Origin: Panax quinquefolius
Taxonomy: Eukaryota; Streptophyta; Magnoliopsida; Apiales; Araliaceae
Reading direction: 5' to 3'
Assembly: GCA_020205615.1 (NCBI GenBank)
Contig: CM035165.1
Location: 25,462,950-25,526,949, forward strand
Length of the DNA: 64,000 nt
This document shows, one piece after another, positions 34,114 through 46,450 of the stretch. Made by a program: the position numbers and the translations under genes. Positions within the stretch are counted from its first letter, which is position 1. Each line of letters starts with the position of its first letter. The notes under the pieces were generated by a model. The model worked only from the letters and a program-made list of their open reading frames with translations, did not search any database and had not been told where the DNA came from.

Positions 34114-34259
34114 ACTAATATTTTTACATAATTTTTTGATATTTTTACATAAAAATTATCGATATAGATCCTATAGCAACGGTTTTACTGTCTCTATACA
34201 TCTATAACGACAATTTTCATTTAAAAATATTAAAAAATTATGTAAAAATATTAATTTTC
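34114..34259. mobile_element. small MITE with 35-bp inverted repeats
   Basis: The left arm ACTAATATTTTTACATAATT and the right arm (34226-34259) are inverted copies over about 35 bp. The centre holds ATAGATCCTATAGCAACGGTTTTA. A related element is at 63246-63382 with a TATAGATCTTATAGCGACGG centre. Confidence 0.6.
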
Positions 34260-35196
34260 ATATATATATTATATATATTTTTTGATATTTTTATATAATT
34301 GTTTTTATATAAAGACAATATATGCTCATAACATGAGAGAGGACATGAATTAGAGTATACTATTTATGGAAGTAGAAAAACCTCACTACAGAACATGGGT
34401 CGGTGCAGACGTCACGTGCTTTTGGGTTCAGGATATGGATTATCTCCATGTTGATGGGACCAATATTCCTCCGTATATCGCTCATTCATTATGTAACATG
34501 GTCCTCTAAATCAACTGCTACGCCTGTGGGCTCCACTTGAGCTAAATAACATCGTATCTTATGTGTGAAATCAGAAAATGAGTACCATCTTTTTCCGGAA
34601 ATAGAGATTTTTTTAAAAAAAATTGATACAAAAATATTTAGTTTTAGTACAAATAACTAAAAATATTAAACAAATTAAAAATTATCACTAATTAATGTAT
34701 TTGTTGTTTATAAAATTAGACGAATTTATATAAAATTTAAATTTTATAATATCGTTAATAAAATTTTTAAAAAATAAAAATATATATATATTCCAATTTT
34801 AGAGTGAAGGAGTGAGAAAGGCTATAATATATAGCCCATATATAACCATTATAATCCTAAGAACATTATAATCATTATAAAAGAGGACAATATCGACATC
34901 TCCTCCTATAAATATGAGGTACCCTTAACATTTTATACAACTAGATATTCATTCTACAATTATTAGGTCATAATTTACAGAAAATAAAAAGACTCTTTTA
35001 CCCTTTTTATGGAGATCGTATCCGAGAGATCTCTTGGGAATTATACTGAGAATATTTCTAACTCTTTCCTTGGATTGCGGGACTGGAGACTAGACTGAAG
35101 GTAGGACTTAAAGCTAGTGGAGAATCCTGTTTAAGGGGAAAGACCTAATTTGACCGAACCATAATTTTATGCTAGTTCTAGATTGGATTAATGAAG
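34260..35196. other. AT-rich DNA with an LTR-like promoter segment
   Basis: No gene seen. At 34897-34925 the sequence CTCCTCCTATAAATATGAGGTACCC resembles the TATA region of a plant LTR, and 34840-35196 may be a remnant solo LTR into which TatB inserted. The ends could not be fixed. Confidence 0.35.
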
Positions 35197-35201
35197 GTAA
35201 G
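35197..35201. repeat. left target-site duplication of TatB
   Basis: GTAAG, identical to 55030-55034 on the far side of the element, nearly 20 kb away. Confidence 0.9.
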
Positions 35202-35889
35202 TGTTAATATCAAGATCTTTCTCCACGTCCCAATCATCAAGACGCGTCCGATATCCTGCACAGTTCAACAAGTCAATACCAAAAGCTTGACGGCTTGACC
35301 GTCGGAGGATAGCTCCGGCGTGAGAGTCAGTATCGACGATCACAAGGTTAACAATGGAGGAAAAATAATGTCTAGTGCTTGAGAGAGAATAATAATCTGA
35401 TTCTGTGTTGGAATGTTTTGTTACTTTCCTTTCTTGTGTGATCCTTGCCCCATACGCACTTCGTAATCTTGCCATCGTGCCACCCACTATCTCCTGACAT
35501 CTCCCCCCCCCCCCCCCACTCCCGGTCACTTCAGCCGTAAGCAAGTAGCTCACCTCCCTACCTGCTACTACTGTTTGCCACCGCCGGTCATTTGAGTCTC
35601 ATCCTCATTAATATCATGCAGAAAGGTGGCAGATAACAGTCAACTGCTATTTTATGTAATGATTATCGGTCAAAGATGGGTTAAGTGGTAATTTATGTAA
35701 TGGATTGATCCAAGGATTTGGCCCAATACAATAAAATGGTTCGATCGACGGATCGATCAAATAAATAACCCACTAATCGTAATCAAACGATCGGGCCCAA
35801 ATCATTCTACCAACAAGAAAAAAAGTAACATAATCCGAGGAAGAACCCATTTGGTCTGGTCCGATAATGAAAAATATCATGGCCCAACA
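35202..35889 (-). repeat. TatB 3' LTR
   Basis: 688 bp, plus-strand start TGTTAATATCAAGATC and end GGCCCAACA. It differs from the 5' LTR at scattered sites, notably a run of about 16 C at 35503-35518 where the partner has six. Confidence 0.9.
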
Positions 35890-36166
35890 TTGCTTCGGTC
35901 TTTTATTAAAGCAGGAGGTTTAATAGAAGATCGTAAATAATATAGTCCACAATATAATGAATTGTAATAAGTCAAAAAGGCCAATCTGGAATCTACGAGG
36001 CCCAACCGATGAATGTCAATCAACAATGCAAATAAAATCGGGGCCCAACAAAGAGAACCCCATTCCGCTTAAAACATTATACCAACATCCGTGACGCTAC
36101 CTCTTCAAATTCATCATCATTCTTTGCTAATAAAATGTCGCCCTCGTGTATGTAAGCAACCGTCAA

Positions 36167-36174
36167 TATAAAAG
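36167..36174 (+). promoter_or_regulatory. possible TATA box for the TatB antisense gene
   Basis: TATAAAAG on the plus strand, about 160 bp upstream of the first in-frame ATG (36328). It lies outside the LTR, so the antisense gene could have its own promoter. Motif only. Confidence 0.4.
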
Positions 36175-37099
36175 ATAATTTCCCCAATTTTGACAGCTTT
36201 TACCTACCATTTCAAATTTGAGACGCTTTTTCGAGCTTTAGACTTCCTCCTCTCTCGATTTCTCTTTTCTCTCGAAAGTCGCCAACAACGGCAAAGATCA
36301 TCGAGTAATCGATAACGCCTCCACTTCGTGATAACCCCCATCACCACTGTTCCTCCTACACCTAACCCTAATAAGGCCACTTCGAGTAAGAGCACACAGA
36401 AAAAACCCCTTCCAAATCCCTCTATTTTCTTCCAGAGTGCGACCCAATTCCCTCATGACAATACCGCCTCCACCATGAACGAAAAAAGCGTTCAAAATGC
36501 TTATATGCGCAAGATGCAGTTCCAATGACTCATCGGGCCACGCCCCACCGCCATCGAGAGAGAATGTACCAGCGTGTTCTAAGGTCGGATCGCCATGCCT
36601 CTGACCTTGCTAGAAAAAGGGGTTCGATTCCCTTTACACATTTTCTTGGTCACCCTTCTAGGGTTTATTGGCATCGACTTCGCCCAATTAGTCCCGAACT
36701 CATACATTCACATCTTGGCGTTTATCGCCTTCTGTCATGGAGTGGGTGTCGCCCCAACCCTCGACTTTTTCTTCTCCATATATTCTGTCAGCAAGTCCAG
36801 AGAGAAGAGATTCAAACTTCTGGGCAAGATTCCTTCAAAAGCCGGAGAGGATTTCGAGCGACGGTCTCTGGTGAATACTCCTTCCAGTAACAAAAGATGG
36901 CATGAGCAGTGGTTCTTCGTCAAAGGACCTGAGATTGCCTCTCTCCCTGACTGGACGACATTAGACAAAGTATCTGCTGACTTCGGAGATATAGCCGAGG
37001 AACGCGTGAAAGAGATGATTGTGCTTCTGGATAACTTCCCGAAGAAGGAGTGGAGTTACAATCTTCTCACCAAACAAGCTTGGTTGTATGACCACAAAT

Positions 37100-37191
37100 G
37101 TGAGTCTCAAAGTTTTCGAAATTTTATTGAAGTAAAGTTTTCGTGTTTACTATTGTAGAAAGATCTAATAGAGTGTGTTTCTTTGTTGCAG
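37100..37191 (+). other. intron 1 of the TatB antisense gene
   Basis: Starts GTGAGT and ends TTTCTTTGTTGCAG. Removing it joins the frames of 36595-37099 and 37192-37556 without a shift. AT content rises sharply inside it, as in plant introns. Confidence 0.65.
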
Positions 37192-37971
37192 TGTCTTTGA
37201 TCAAACCTTCCTCGATGGATCGAAGGGATCTAGAAAAATTCCTTTCTGGCAAACCTCCAACATCTTCGCCTACCGAAACCCCCCAGGAAGAGATTCCGGC
37301 TTCTGAAGCTCCAGATGCCGAAGATCTTTCTGTAGAATCAGAGGCTGTAGAAGAGACTCTCCACCTTCGTAAGAAGAAGAGAGCTGTTCGGAAGCCAAGA
37401 AGTATCGCTAAAGAATCCCAACAGATTACTACTTGCAGCCTGATCGATATGCCTGAAAACGAACGAATACAGGCTCTTCGAATCAAGAAAAGGCGAGTCA
37501 AGGTAACTCCGTTGTCTGTCGAAGAGCTTCGGGTTCCTCCGCCCGATGGGAATTGAGTTTTCGAGGAGGTCTCAAGAAACAACCGAGGCTTCAAATGCCT
37601 CTCGGAAAAGAAAACAACCCTCGGAGGACCAACCACCACTACCCAAAGAACCGATGCCAGACCAACCACATCCGTCACCTATCCGTTCGCTGACCCAGGA
37701 ACCTACTCCTGCTCGTTCTCCATCCCCTGAGAACATATACCTGGATCCTTCACCATCCCCTTCGCATGAAGAACGGATGCCTTTCATCTCAATCCCATCT
37801 ACCGATGAGTTTGAAAATGATGCCAGGGGGTCCCCAACTTTGTGGCCCCATTTTAATGCGAATTACCCCTTCCATCTCTTCAACTCATTTGTCAGGGAAA
37901 CCGATGAACATCGGTTCGACAATAGTTCAATCATGGATCTCCTTAAAGAAGGCATGAGCTATCACACCAAG

Positions 37972-38055
37972 GTAAAAGTTCAACTCATTTGTCTGTTCTT
38001 TTGGATTTATATGCATTTCTTCGTAAACTAACGAATTATCTGTGAACATCCACAG
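37972..38055 (+). other. intron 2 of the TatB antisense gene
   Basis: Starts GTAAAAG and ends CATCCACAG, 84 bp. Frames on both sides join at Lys-Ala without a shift. Confidence 0.65.
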
Positions 38056-38673
38056 GCTAGTGCTGTCTTCGGGCGTCTTCTTCCACGCTACCAAGAATCT
38101 GAAGCCGAAGAGGATGCTGCTCGTCGGGAAAATACGGTTCTGAAGTCAGCCTGGAATAAGGCAAGGACTGACCTCGGCGATGCTCTCTTCAATAATGAAA
38201 ATCTTCAAAGAGATTTGACTCGAAGAATGGAGGAACTGAAGATCTGCAAAGAGGACTTGAAGAAGACGAAGGTCAGCCAACAGGAGATGACAAGTCTGAA
38301 TGTTGAGCTTGACACTCAGAATCATGCACTAAAGCTTAGGAATGAAGAACTCTGTATAGCCAATCAAAGCCTGGCTATACAAGTGGATAATCTTCAGGAG
38401 GAAGCTCGTGTCGACAAAGAAAGGAACTTGAACATTCGTCTTGAGCTTCAGGGTAAGTTGGAAGCTTTGCAGGCTTTAGGTCCACCCTTGACTGAAGAGC
38501 TTCGGGAGCAAATATATGACGAGTATCGAAAGTCAAACGAGCTGAACGAGAAGGTAGTTAAGATGTTTTCTGATGGTTATTATGACTGCCGAAGAAAGGA
38601 CAAGGCAAAACTTGTTGCGATCGAAGCAGATCCTACAATTCTCGATTCGTCTGAAGATGAATCCGCAGCCTGA

Positions 38674-39428
38674 AGAGGGACATCTATTTTTCTTTTTTAG
38701 CATATAGGATTTTTGTAAAAAATTTGTTATATTTCTGTCCTTGTAATTGGAAATATATTAATGAAACATGGGCTTTGCTCTTATGACTTGGGTGCATTTA
38801 CTTTCTGTCGATACTTCAATATTACTTCAACTGAAAAAATGTACATACTCTTTCATGGACTCAACTCAAACTGTTAAATAACAACTAGGCATGTCATAGA
38901 ACAGATAAGATGAAGTTAAAGAGTTAGGCACTTCGAACTCAACACTTAGAAAAAATTTAGGTAATAAAGTAAAGGGAGACTTATTCGTTACCGAAGTGTG
39001 AGACAGGTCTGCTTCTTTAGAAATTTGTTTACCCCAAAAGGCCTAACAAAACCACAAGATGACATTTGCCTACCACGAAGGGTCGACGAAGTTTAAAGAA
39101 CGACGATTGCCTACCACGAAGGGGCCCGACAACGTTCAAGGACGACGCTTGTTTACCACGCGAAGGGCTTGACAAGGTCTAAATGTCGATAATTGCTTTA
39201 CCACGCAGGGTATTCGATAACGCGTCTTTGGGATGGCATTTTCCTACCACGAAGGGCCTGACAAACCCATTAGGACCACCTGCCATTAAGGCTGCCATCG
39301 AATGGTCAAGAAGTCCACCCGAACCTCCTTACACCATCGAATCGAACAGAACGAAGACAGATTCGTTTGAGAAAAAGGACTTTTATTGATGATGACGTGA
39401 ATATTTACTGAGACTTAGATGTAATCGA
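38674..39428. repeat. TatB spacer with ~55-bp TTGCCTACCACGAAGG tandem repeats
   Basis: After the antisense gene comes a probable transcript-end region (TTTTTGTAAAAAATTTG, AATATATTAATGAAAC at about 38712-38766). At 39045-39290 there are five units of about 45-60 bp starting TT(G/T)CCTACCACGAAGGG and continuing CGACAA-G-T-AAGGACGACG. No ORF is supported. This sits in the same place as the GGTTGCCTACG repeats of OgreA. Confidence 0.7.
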
Positions 39429-39798
39429 CATTATATTTACTGAAAGTATTTCCTAAGCCTGCCGGCATGCCAAGTATTTTTAATTGCTGACCCGTTCAAT
39501 GCCTTCAACCGATAAGTCCCCGGCTTCGGCACTTTAGTGACTTCATATGGTCCTTCCCAGTTCGGCATCAGCTTTCCCAAATTTTGAGGTGTAGATGCTT
39601 CGACTTCCCTGAGAACAAAATCTCCCACTTCAAATCTAAGCTTTACCCCTTGTTGTAATGGCTACTCTCCGTTGATAAAGTCGCTAGTTTAACCAGGGCT
39701 ATTTCTCTGACTTCGTCAAGCAAATCGAGATTGGCTTTCAGTCCTTCTTCATTGTAGATCTCTTTGAATTGACTAACTCGAAGACTTGGAGATCCAAT
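39429..39798 (-). pseudogene. TatB integrase C-terminal part, left of the copia insertion
   Basis: The minus strand from 39798 reads SPSLRVSQFKEIYNEEGLKA and LDLLDEVREIALVKLATLS, then a shift, then GDFVLREVEASTPQNLGKLM, PNWEGPYEVTKV and TWHAGRLRKYFQ, ending at the stop at 39437. PNWEGPY and the terminal LRKYF are the normal C-terminal landmarks of Tat integrases. The rest of the enzyme is beyond the copia element at 48792-49660. Confidence 0.85.
39794..39798. repeat. left target-site duplication of the copia element
   Basis: CCAAT, identical to 48787-48791. It lies in the integrase coding sequence of TatB. Confidence 0.88.
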
Positions 39799-41649
39799 TG
39801 TTAGGTTTGTAATATTCAAGAACGCAATCAAATTGCATAAATAATGCGGAAACGTGTAAAAACCAGAGTTTAAAATTTTATACAAACCATATACCCGGAT
39901 CACCCTTTATGCACAATTATTAATTAAACGAAAAGATAAAGAATAAAATCATACCCTTGAAGATCGAGCTAGCTTCCTCAGGTACAAGTTCACCTCCAAT
40001 CCTTTTCGCGTTCAACTTGAATCCACTGGGTTTGGTTCCTTCCTTTGATCAACGTTAGCCACCCATGTGTTTGGCCTCTAGAGGTGATCCACCAAGGAAG
40101 AATAGGAATTCAAGAAGAAGGGGTATTGGCTCAACCCTAGTTTTCTATCTCTATAGAAAGGCGCATTCTCCAACAAATGGAATTATTACGTAGTTCGATA
40201 TCCGATATAAGACTCCTCTTATAAAGATATCGTAACCTTATTTAATAAAATAAGGTATTATTTAATTAAACTCTTTTAATTAAATGGACTCCCTAATCTT
40301 ATTAGGATAATTAATTAAACTCCTTTAACTAATTTTCCTCCTAATCCTATTAGGAATAAATGAGAGTACTTATATTAAATTAATTTCTAAACTCTTTAGA
40401 AATTAAAATAATAATAATTGTAATAATATTAATAAGACTCCTTTTATTAATTTATATTTAATATTTCTAAAATATTAAATAATAATATTAAGCTATTTAA
40501 TTTATTCTATCACCATAGATTAAATTAAATATACTTAACATATTATTACGATTATGCCATTAACTTCTTAAATAATTATTCTTCCTTTTATGGTGTGACC
40601 CTTTAGGTTCTCCATATTAAATCTCCATGAATAAATCAATTAGAACAATTCTAATCTTATTTAAATAAATAAATTAAACAATTAATTTATTTAAATAAAT
40701 AATATTTATTCTATTAATAGGGATAAGTCTCCTAGCGATCAACGACTTTTCGATAATATAGATTTCAACATTAATCATTAAAGAACCTTTGAGTAAATAG
40801 TTTCAGACAATTCAATCTCTTCCACCATACAATGTCCCAATTAAATATAAGACATGGAATTACCGTCATCAAGTCTTATTTTATTTAATTATATGTATTT
40901 CGATCCTTAAATGCACAACTCAAATAATGCAAATTAGAAACTCCTTTCTAATTTCATTCGCTTTCGCCAAGGACCACTGGGTTGTCATTTATCGAATCAC
41001 ATAGGACATTTCTTCTTTTATTGAAGTGGTAGATTCTTTATTGATCATACATTATCTCCATGAACAACTTATTATACCCAAGCATACCCTTTGATATACC
41101 CTAAGGGTCTTAAGGAATAAGTCAAAGTATAACTCATCATACACAAGATACTATGATGATCTCAAGTCCAAGGATTACTTCAGTCTTTACTATCACTACA
41201 GAATTCCTATTGACACAGCAAATACAACTCCATTAGGTATTCCTTAGCGAGCCACGCTCAAAGTGAACTTATTCTCTAATAAGCACCTACATACTTGCTT
41301 TAGTGTCTCCACACAAATGATCATGAGATCAATCATCCTCATCCAATGAGCAAAGCAACGATGTACCAATCTACCCGGATTCACTAATCCCCAATTTAGT
41401 AATCCAATGATTGGGAACTATTTTAGTTTTAAGCTTTCTAAGAATTTAGATCTCATTAGAATGATCATCATCATTATTCTAAAAGCATTACTTAAAACTA
41501 TGGGTTTATCACATATTATAAAACAAAGATCATGTAGATAATTAAAAGCCTTTAATAAATTAATACTTTTTATTAATAAATGAATAAGATTGTTACAAAG
41601 TATATGCTTTATCATCACACATGATTGGCTTGTGTGCATATTACTTTCA
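39799..41649 (-). repeat. copia 3' LTR
   Basis: 1851 bp; minus-strand start TGAAAGTAATATGCAC at 41649, end CCTAACA at 39799. Very similar to 46927-48786 with scattered small indels. Confidence 0.85.
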
Positions 41650-41662
41650 ATCTCCCACTTGC
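41650..41662 (-). other. copia polypurine tract
   Basis: The minus strand reads CAAGTGGGAGAT directly before the 3' LTR start TGAAAG, the usual plus-strand priming site. Confidence 0.7.
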
Positions 41663-44600
41663 ACTAAAGCCAATCGTCATGGTAACTCATACTCTTCTTC
41701 TCTTAGTGACGATTATCCTATTTTGTTGGATAAGCTTTAGTTAATGGATATGTAATGTTGTTCTTGAGAGTCCATCGTCTCTATAGTGATTTCCCATCTT
41801 TCAATGATTCTAATAATCAAATGAAAGTGCCACAACACATGTTTAGATCCAAGATGAGACTTAGGAACTATTCCTAGTTACAGAATGAACTTTTAATCCA
41901 AACAATCAACTTGCAGACTTCATTTATAGCTATATACTTTGTCTTTATCACTAAACCAAAGAACTCTTTCATTGTTTGGAACCTTTCCAATTCAATCGCA
42001 CCAATTGCTCAAGGTAACCCTTTACCTTAAAGTGGATTTTTCCGTCGTCTTTCGTGCGTACGAAAAACTTGAGTCATTAAGCCCTCTAGTTTTAATTAAG
42101 ACCCACCATGAATATGATCACATCCTTAGTGCCATTTAAGAACTTTAAGATGTTTTTCACCGACTCATAGTGAACTTCTCCATAATACGACCGATCAACA
42201 TCGTGTCTCGTACATTTCATTGCATACATGATTGTCACTCATGCGATCTCTCTTTTCAGAGTCGTGGGGACTATTAAGAGATACACTCCATAGCTCATCG
42301 ACATGAGACATCTCTTGAGTTTGCCATGCTAAACGACTTTAGCATCAAATGAATATACGTTCCTTGGGTTAAGTCGAAAGCATCCTCTTAAATCTATCTA
42401 TATAGATTTATATCCCCAATTAAGATACTCTTCCCAAATCATTCATGGAGGAATGTTTAGACAACTTTATCTTTCTTGATTGTAGCATTGGTATGTTATT
42501 CCTCATCCGTAGTATATCAATATATAATACTAGAAATGTCACGACGCTCCCATCGACCCTTTTGTACACACTTGAACTCTTCCTCATCGTATGTAACTCT
42601 AGATCATCATCATCTATGATGCGTACTCTCATCATCATCATCCATGATGAATCCATACCTCCTAGGTATCTTCTTGATTATTCCGCACTTACGATCTCGG
42701 TTGTGGTACAATAGGTTCATCTATCTGTGTTCCTCTTATTTGACTTATAGTGTTTTGTGGTTCTTGAACTCTTCAAGATCTATTATCCTCCCACTAGCCC
42801 CTTCAATAATAAACACATTTATCTTAGAAAGGCGTGTTTCGCAGAACAAACACCTTTTACTAAGTAGGATTATAGAACATATACCTAAACTTACTTTAGG
42901 ATGTCCCACAAATTGTACTTGTCAAATCTTGTCCCAAGCTTATCCTTTGAAACCGTTTCACATAAGTTGGACAACCCTTATCTTAACATACTTAAGATTA
43001 GGAATCCTCCCGTCCATAACTTTTATGGAGTCTTGGGGGTAATTTTGAGGTTACCTTTTTGTAGATATGCGCACCATTTCTAGGACATGACCCCAGAGGG
43101 ATAATGGAATGTCGATAAAATCATTATGGATGACATCATGTCCAACAAGGTACGATTTTTCCTTTCGGATACATCAATCAATTATTATGTATCGAGGTGT
43201 CCATTATGAGAAAACCATTTGAGATGATCTAGAAACTTATTGCACAAGTATTTATTCCTTAATCTAATCAAAGAATCTTAATACTTTGTCAATTTGTTTC
43301 ATTTCGAAGTTCTTTGAACCTTTCAAATAATTCACACTTGTATTTCAACAAATACATACATTCAACTCTTTGAATGATCATCTCCTTTTCTTATACTAAT
43401 TTGTTCAATATGCAAAATTATTTTCATGTAAGTCAAGTATACAAAATTTATTAGTAATATTCCGATTCTATACAAAACATTATTATTATAAATGTAACAA
43501 CAATTGTTCTTAATTATAATACCAAATATTTCATTGACCAACAATAAAATGGAAATAATATTTTTAACAAGAACTGGAATACAATAAACACTTATCGACT
43601 TAATAGATTTGCTAGTAGCATTGTTAAATTATAAGTTTCTATGGCTAACGCAAAGAACCTTTGCTTCATTTTCCACACATAGGATTACTTATCTTTGTTT
43701 AACTTTCTACTTCGCTTGGTCCCTTCATAAATCTATATTTATGATAACCAAAGTCAGTATCCAATACCCAAGTAGAACCTCGACTTAAAGAAAATTTATT
43801 TCAATCATGAACAAAAAGCGATTTAGAATCAAACTTCACTAAGCTTCTTTGGTTAGCCCTCTCGCACGATGCTTCTTGCAGTTTCTTTCCAAATGTCGAG
43901 CTTATTGCGGTGGAAGCAAACTCCTTTTGCTATCCGTATCGATTTTGTTCTTATTATCCTTTGTTTACGCCTTTACATTTATCTTCTTTGAATCGTTCTT
44001 CTTTTCGGAAGATCCTTTTGCCCCTACCAAGAAGACATGGTCTTTCTTGGTCGAAAGTGACTCTCAACATTTTTCAACATGTTAAGCAAATCAACAAAGT
44101 CGATATCTAGCTCGATCATATGAAAATTTCACAACAATTGTGAAAGGAGTCAGGGAGTGAGTGCAAGATCAAATCTTGGCTCAACTCTCCATCCATGACA
44201 AAATCTGTTGTCCTAATTGATCAATCAAATTGATTATGTTAAGAAGCTGTTTGTCTATACTATAGTGCCATTGGCCATTCTAGATCGGAAGAGCTCCTTA
44301 GATATCTCGATATCTATCGGTCCCACTTTCCTCACCATCAACTACTTGATGTGCGGGAGTATAGTAGAGCATCCATAGTTTCATGCCGATTTGAAGCTCG
44401 TTATTTCATGGATGTGAGCATGATGCATTGAGCCAATTGTGCATCATCTTGCCACTTTCTAAAAGTAGCAATCTCTTCCTCGAGGCATTATGCGCAACCA
44501 TTGCGAGGATAGGCGTATTAAGGACATAAGATAACTTTTCAATATGAGAACTATTCTCAAATTCCTTAACCAATCCGTTTAATTTGGCCCCAAGTTAATT

Positions 44601-44844
44601 TAGCATCTAATATGCTTCGCAATGATAGTAATTTTAGACATTATAAAATTTCGTAAATGAATTTGTAATTAACAACATTTTAACATACATTCTTTTATTA
44701 ATTACCAAAATAATTTTAGGTCTTGTTTTAAATTGGTATCTCCCACTATTTTCTTCAAACTATATTACCTCACTTATATATAGTTAAAAAATCTAATTAA
44801 AGATTTGCTAGTAAGAATAAGGATCCCATTTCAAATGTATATAG

Positions 44845-45141
44845 CCTTGTGGTGACACAACAAACTATATATAAATAAATAGGTAGACAACTTTTTGTCA
44901 ATTACATCAACTATGCAACTCCTTTTCTTTTGCCTCTTAGATTATTTTGATCAGTGGTGGCACATCCGAATCAAAATTATCCAAGTTAAGTCCGACCTAG
45001 CACTCCATATATTCAAAAAAGAAAAATATCATCCTTGTGGTGACACAACAAAACAATATTGTTCAATTTTCATTATAAGCATCAAATGTGATAAATTAAC
45101 ATCTTAAATACTTAATACTTGCCTTGTGGTGACACAACAAA
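44845..45141. repeat. three dispersed copies of a 20-bp motif in the copia internal region
   Basis: CCTTGTGGTGACACAACAAA occurs at 44845-44864, 45033-45052 and 45122-45141, identical in all three, each in AT-rich surroundings. Function unknown. Confidence 0.85.
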
Positions 45142-45342
45142 CTCATATTAAATATTTAATACTCTATTAATTTTATCATGTTAGAAGGCTTACGTTCAAT
45201 ATTCCAAATATCTTTGAGAACGCTTAGGACTTAATATAAAAATTGAGGAGTTTGTTATTAATTTGTCTCATCTTGTTTAAGCTAGCATGCATATATATAT
45301 ATAAATACGCGTCATATTAATAAACACGCGAAGCATGTTTGC

Positions 45343-45386
<44 letters not shown>

Positions 45387-45929
45387 CATGCACATATAGA
45401 ATACTATATTCTACCCGGATTGATTATGGACTTTTTATTCTAGTTTGGTTCACTAGAGCCACCAAGTGAACCAAAAAGGTCAAACCCTAGGGGTGCAAGA
45501 AATAATATTTAAATATATCTATTACATTTAAAACTGGGGCTCCATTACAAAGCGGGTCTTCAAGCACTCCTTGCCCTTGATCTCCAATTCTTCAAAATAA
45601 TTCTAATTATTCCTATTACAAAACTATTTAAAATAAATAAACCTTGATCAAGTGATCGAGGGAAGTACATAGAGGGAATAGAATTTACATTAAGAAAAAT
45701 TAGAGAAGACGAAGTACGCAGAATTCCCATTTAATAAAAACTCATACATTCATGCATCCAACTAAAATAAAATCCAATCATATTGGTCAATAGTCCATAA
45801 TCAATCCCATTTATTATCATACACATCACCATATGCATTAATAAATAATATTCATCTTATGAATATTAAACATTTAATATATATATTGATATCATTTAAT
45901 GGGCAAATTTAGTTAGTATAAAATCTAAT

Positions 45930-46450
45930 TTTGAATCAAAATAAACTCCTTTATTTTAATCTAAATTTAAATCAAAATAAAACTATTTTATTTTAATTTA
46001 TCTAATTTTGAATAAAATAAACTATTTTATTTTAATCAAAATCTTTAATCAAAATAAACTCCTTTATTTTAATTAATTATGGAATCCAATTCCATGTAAA
46101 AAAATAAATAAATAAACTCCTTTATTTAAGGAAATTATGATTCTCTTTTCTATTCACAAATAAACTCCTTTATTTTGAATAATATGAAATCTTATTTCAT
46201 ATTTAAATAAACTCCTTTATTTAAGAAAACATGGATTCTCTTTCCTATTCACAAATAAACTCCTTTATTTTGAATAATATGAAATCTTATTTCATATTTA
46301 AATAAAGTCCTTTATTTAAGGAAAAATAGAATCCAATTTCAACTCCAATTAGTTATCATAGAATCCAATTCCAACTCTAATTAGTTAGCATGAAATTCTA
46401 ATTTTAAAATTAAAATAAACCTTTTATTTTAATATTAAAATAAACTTTTA
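45930..46450. repeat. AAATAAACTCCTTTATTT low-complexity repeats
   Basis: About ten imperfect copies of AAATAAACTCCTTTATTT(T/A) with 20-60 bp spacing, partly palindromic (AAATAAA...TTTATTT). They lie in the former 5' leader of the copia element. Confidence 0.75.

Larger units (their letters stand above)
36328..38673 (+). pseudogene. TatB antisense additional gene: PF04195-like domain plus coiled coil, two apparent introns
   Basis: On the strand opposite to gag-pol. A frame from 36328 holds two stops (TGA 36526, TAA 36580), then runs from ATG 36595 with VRFPLHIFLVTLLGFIGIDF, LVPNSYIHILAFIAFCHGVG and WHEQWFFVKGP. This resembles the plant domain PF04195 (putative gypsy type transposon). Exon 1 ends at 37099; a 92-bp GT-AG intron (37100-37191) keeps frame. 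Exon 2 (37192-37556) is Ser/Pro/Lys-rich and shifts by one base near 37550 into 37546-37971. A second GT-AG intron (37972-38055) again keeps frame, and exon 38056-38673 is a long Glu/Lys/Leu coiled coil ending LDSSEDESAA. Function unknown; possibly nuclear, given the basic stretch RKKKRAVRKPR. Confidence 0.7.

Noticed and set aside
33735..34118. Proline- and histidine-rich frames
   Set aside because: Direct product of poly-C and CCACG repeats.
34380..34560. Less AT-rich stretch with a CACGTG box, possible promoter or exon
   Set aside because: No ORF, TATA box or splice pattern could be tied to it.
42445..43083. Plus-strand frames in the copia region
   Set aside because: They are antisense shadows of the copia RT region on the minus strand.
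43849..44110. Hydrophobic plus-strand frames resembling membrane proteins
   Set aside because: The minus strand here is the Lys/Ser-rich gag end with a decayed zinc knuckle; Phe/Leu-rich antisense is expected from it.
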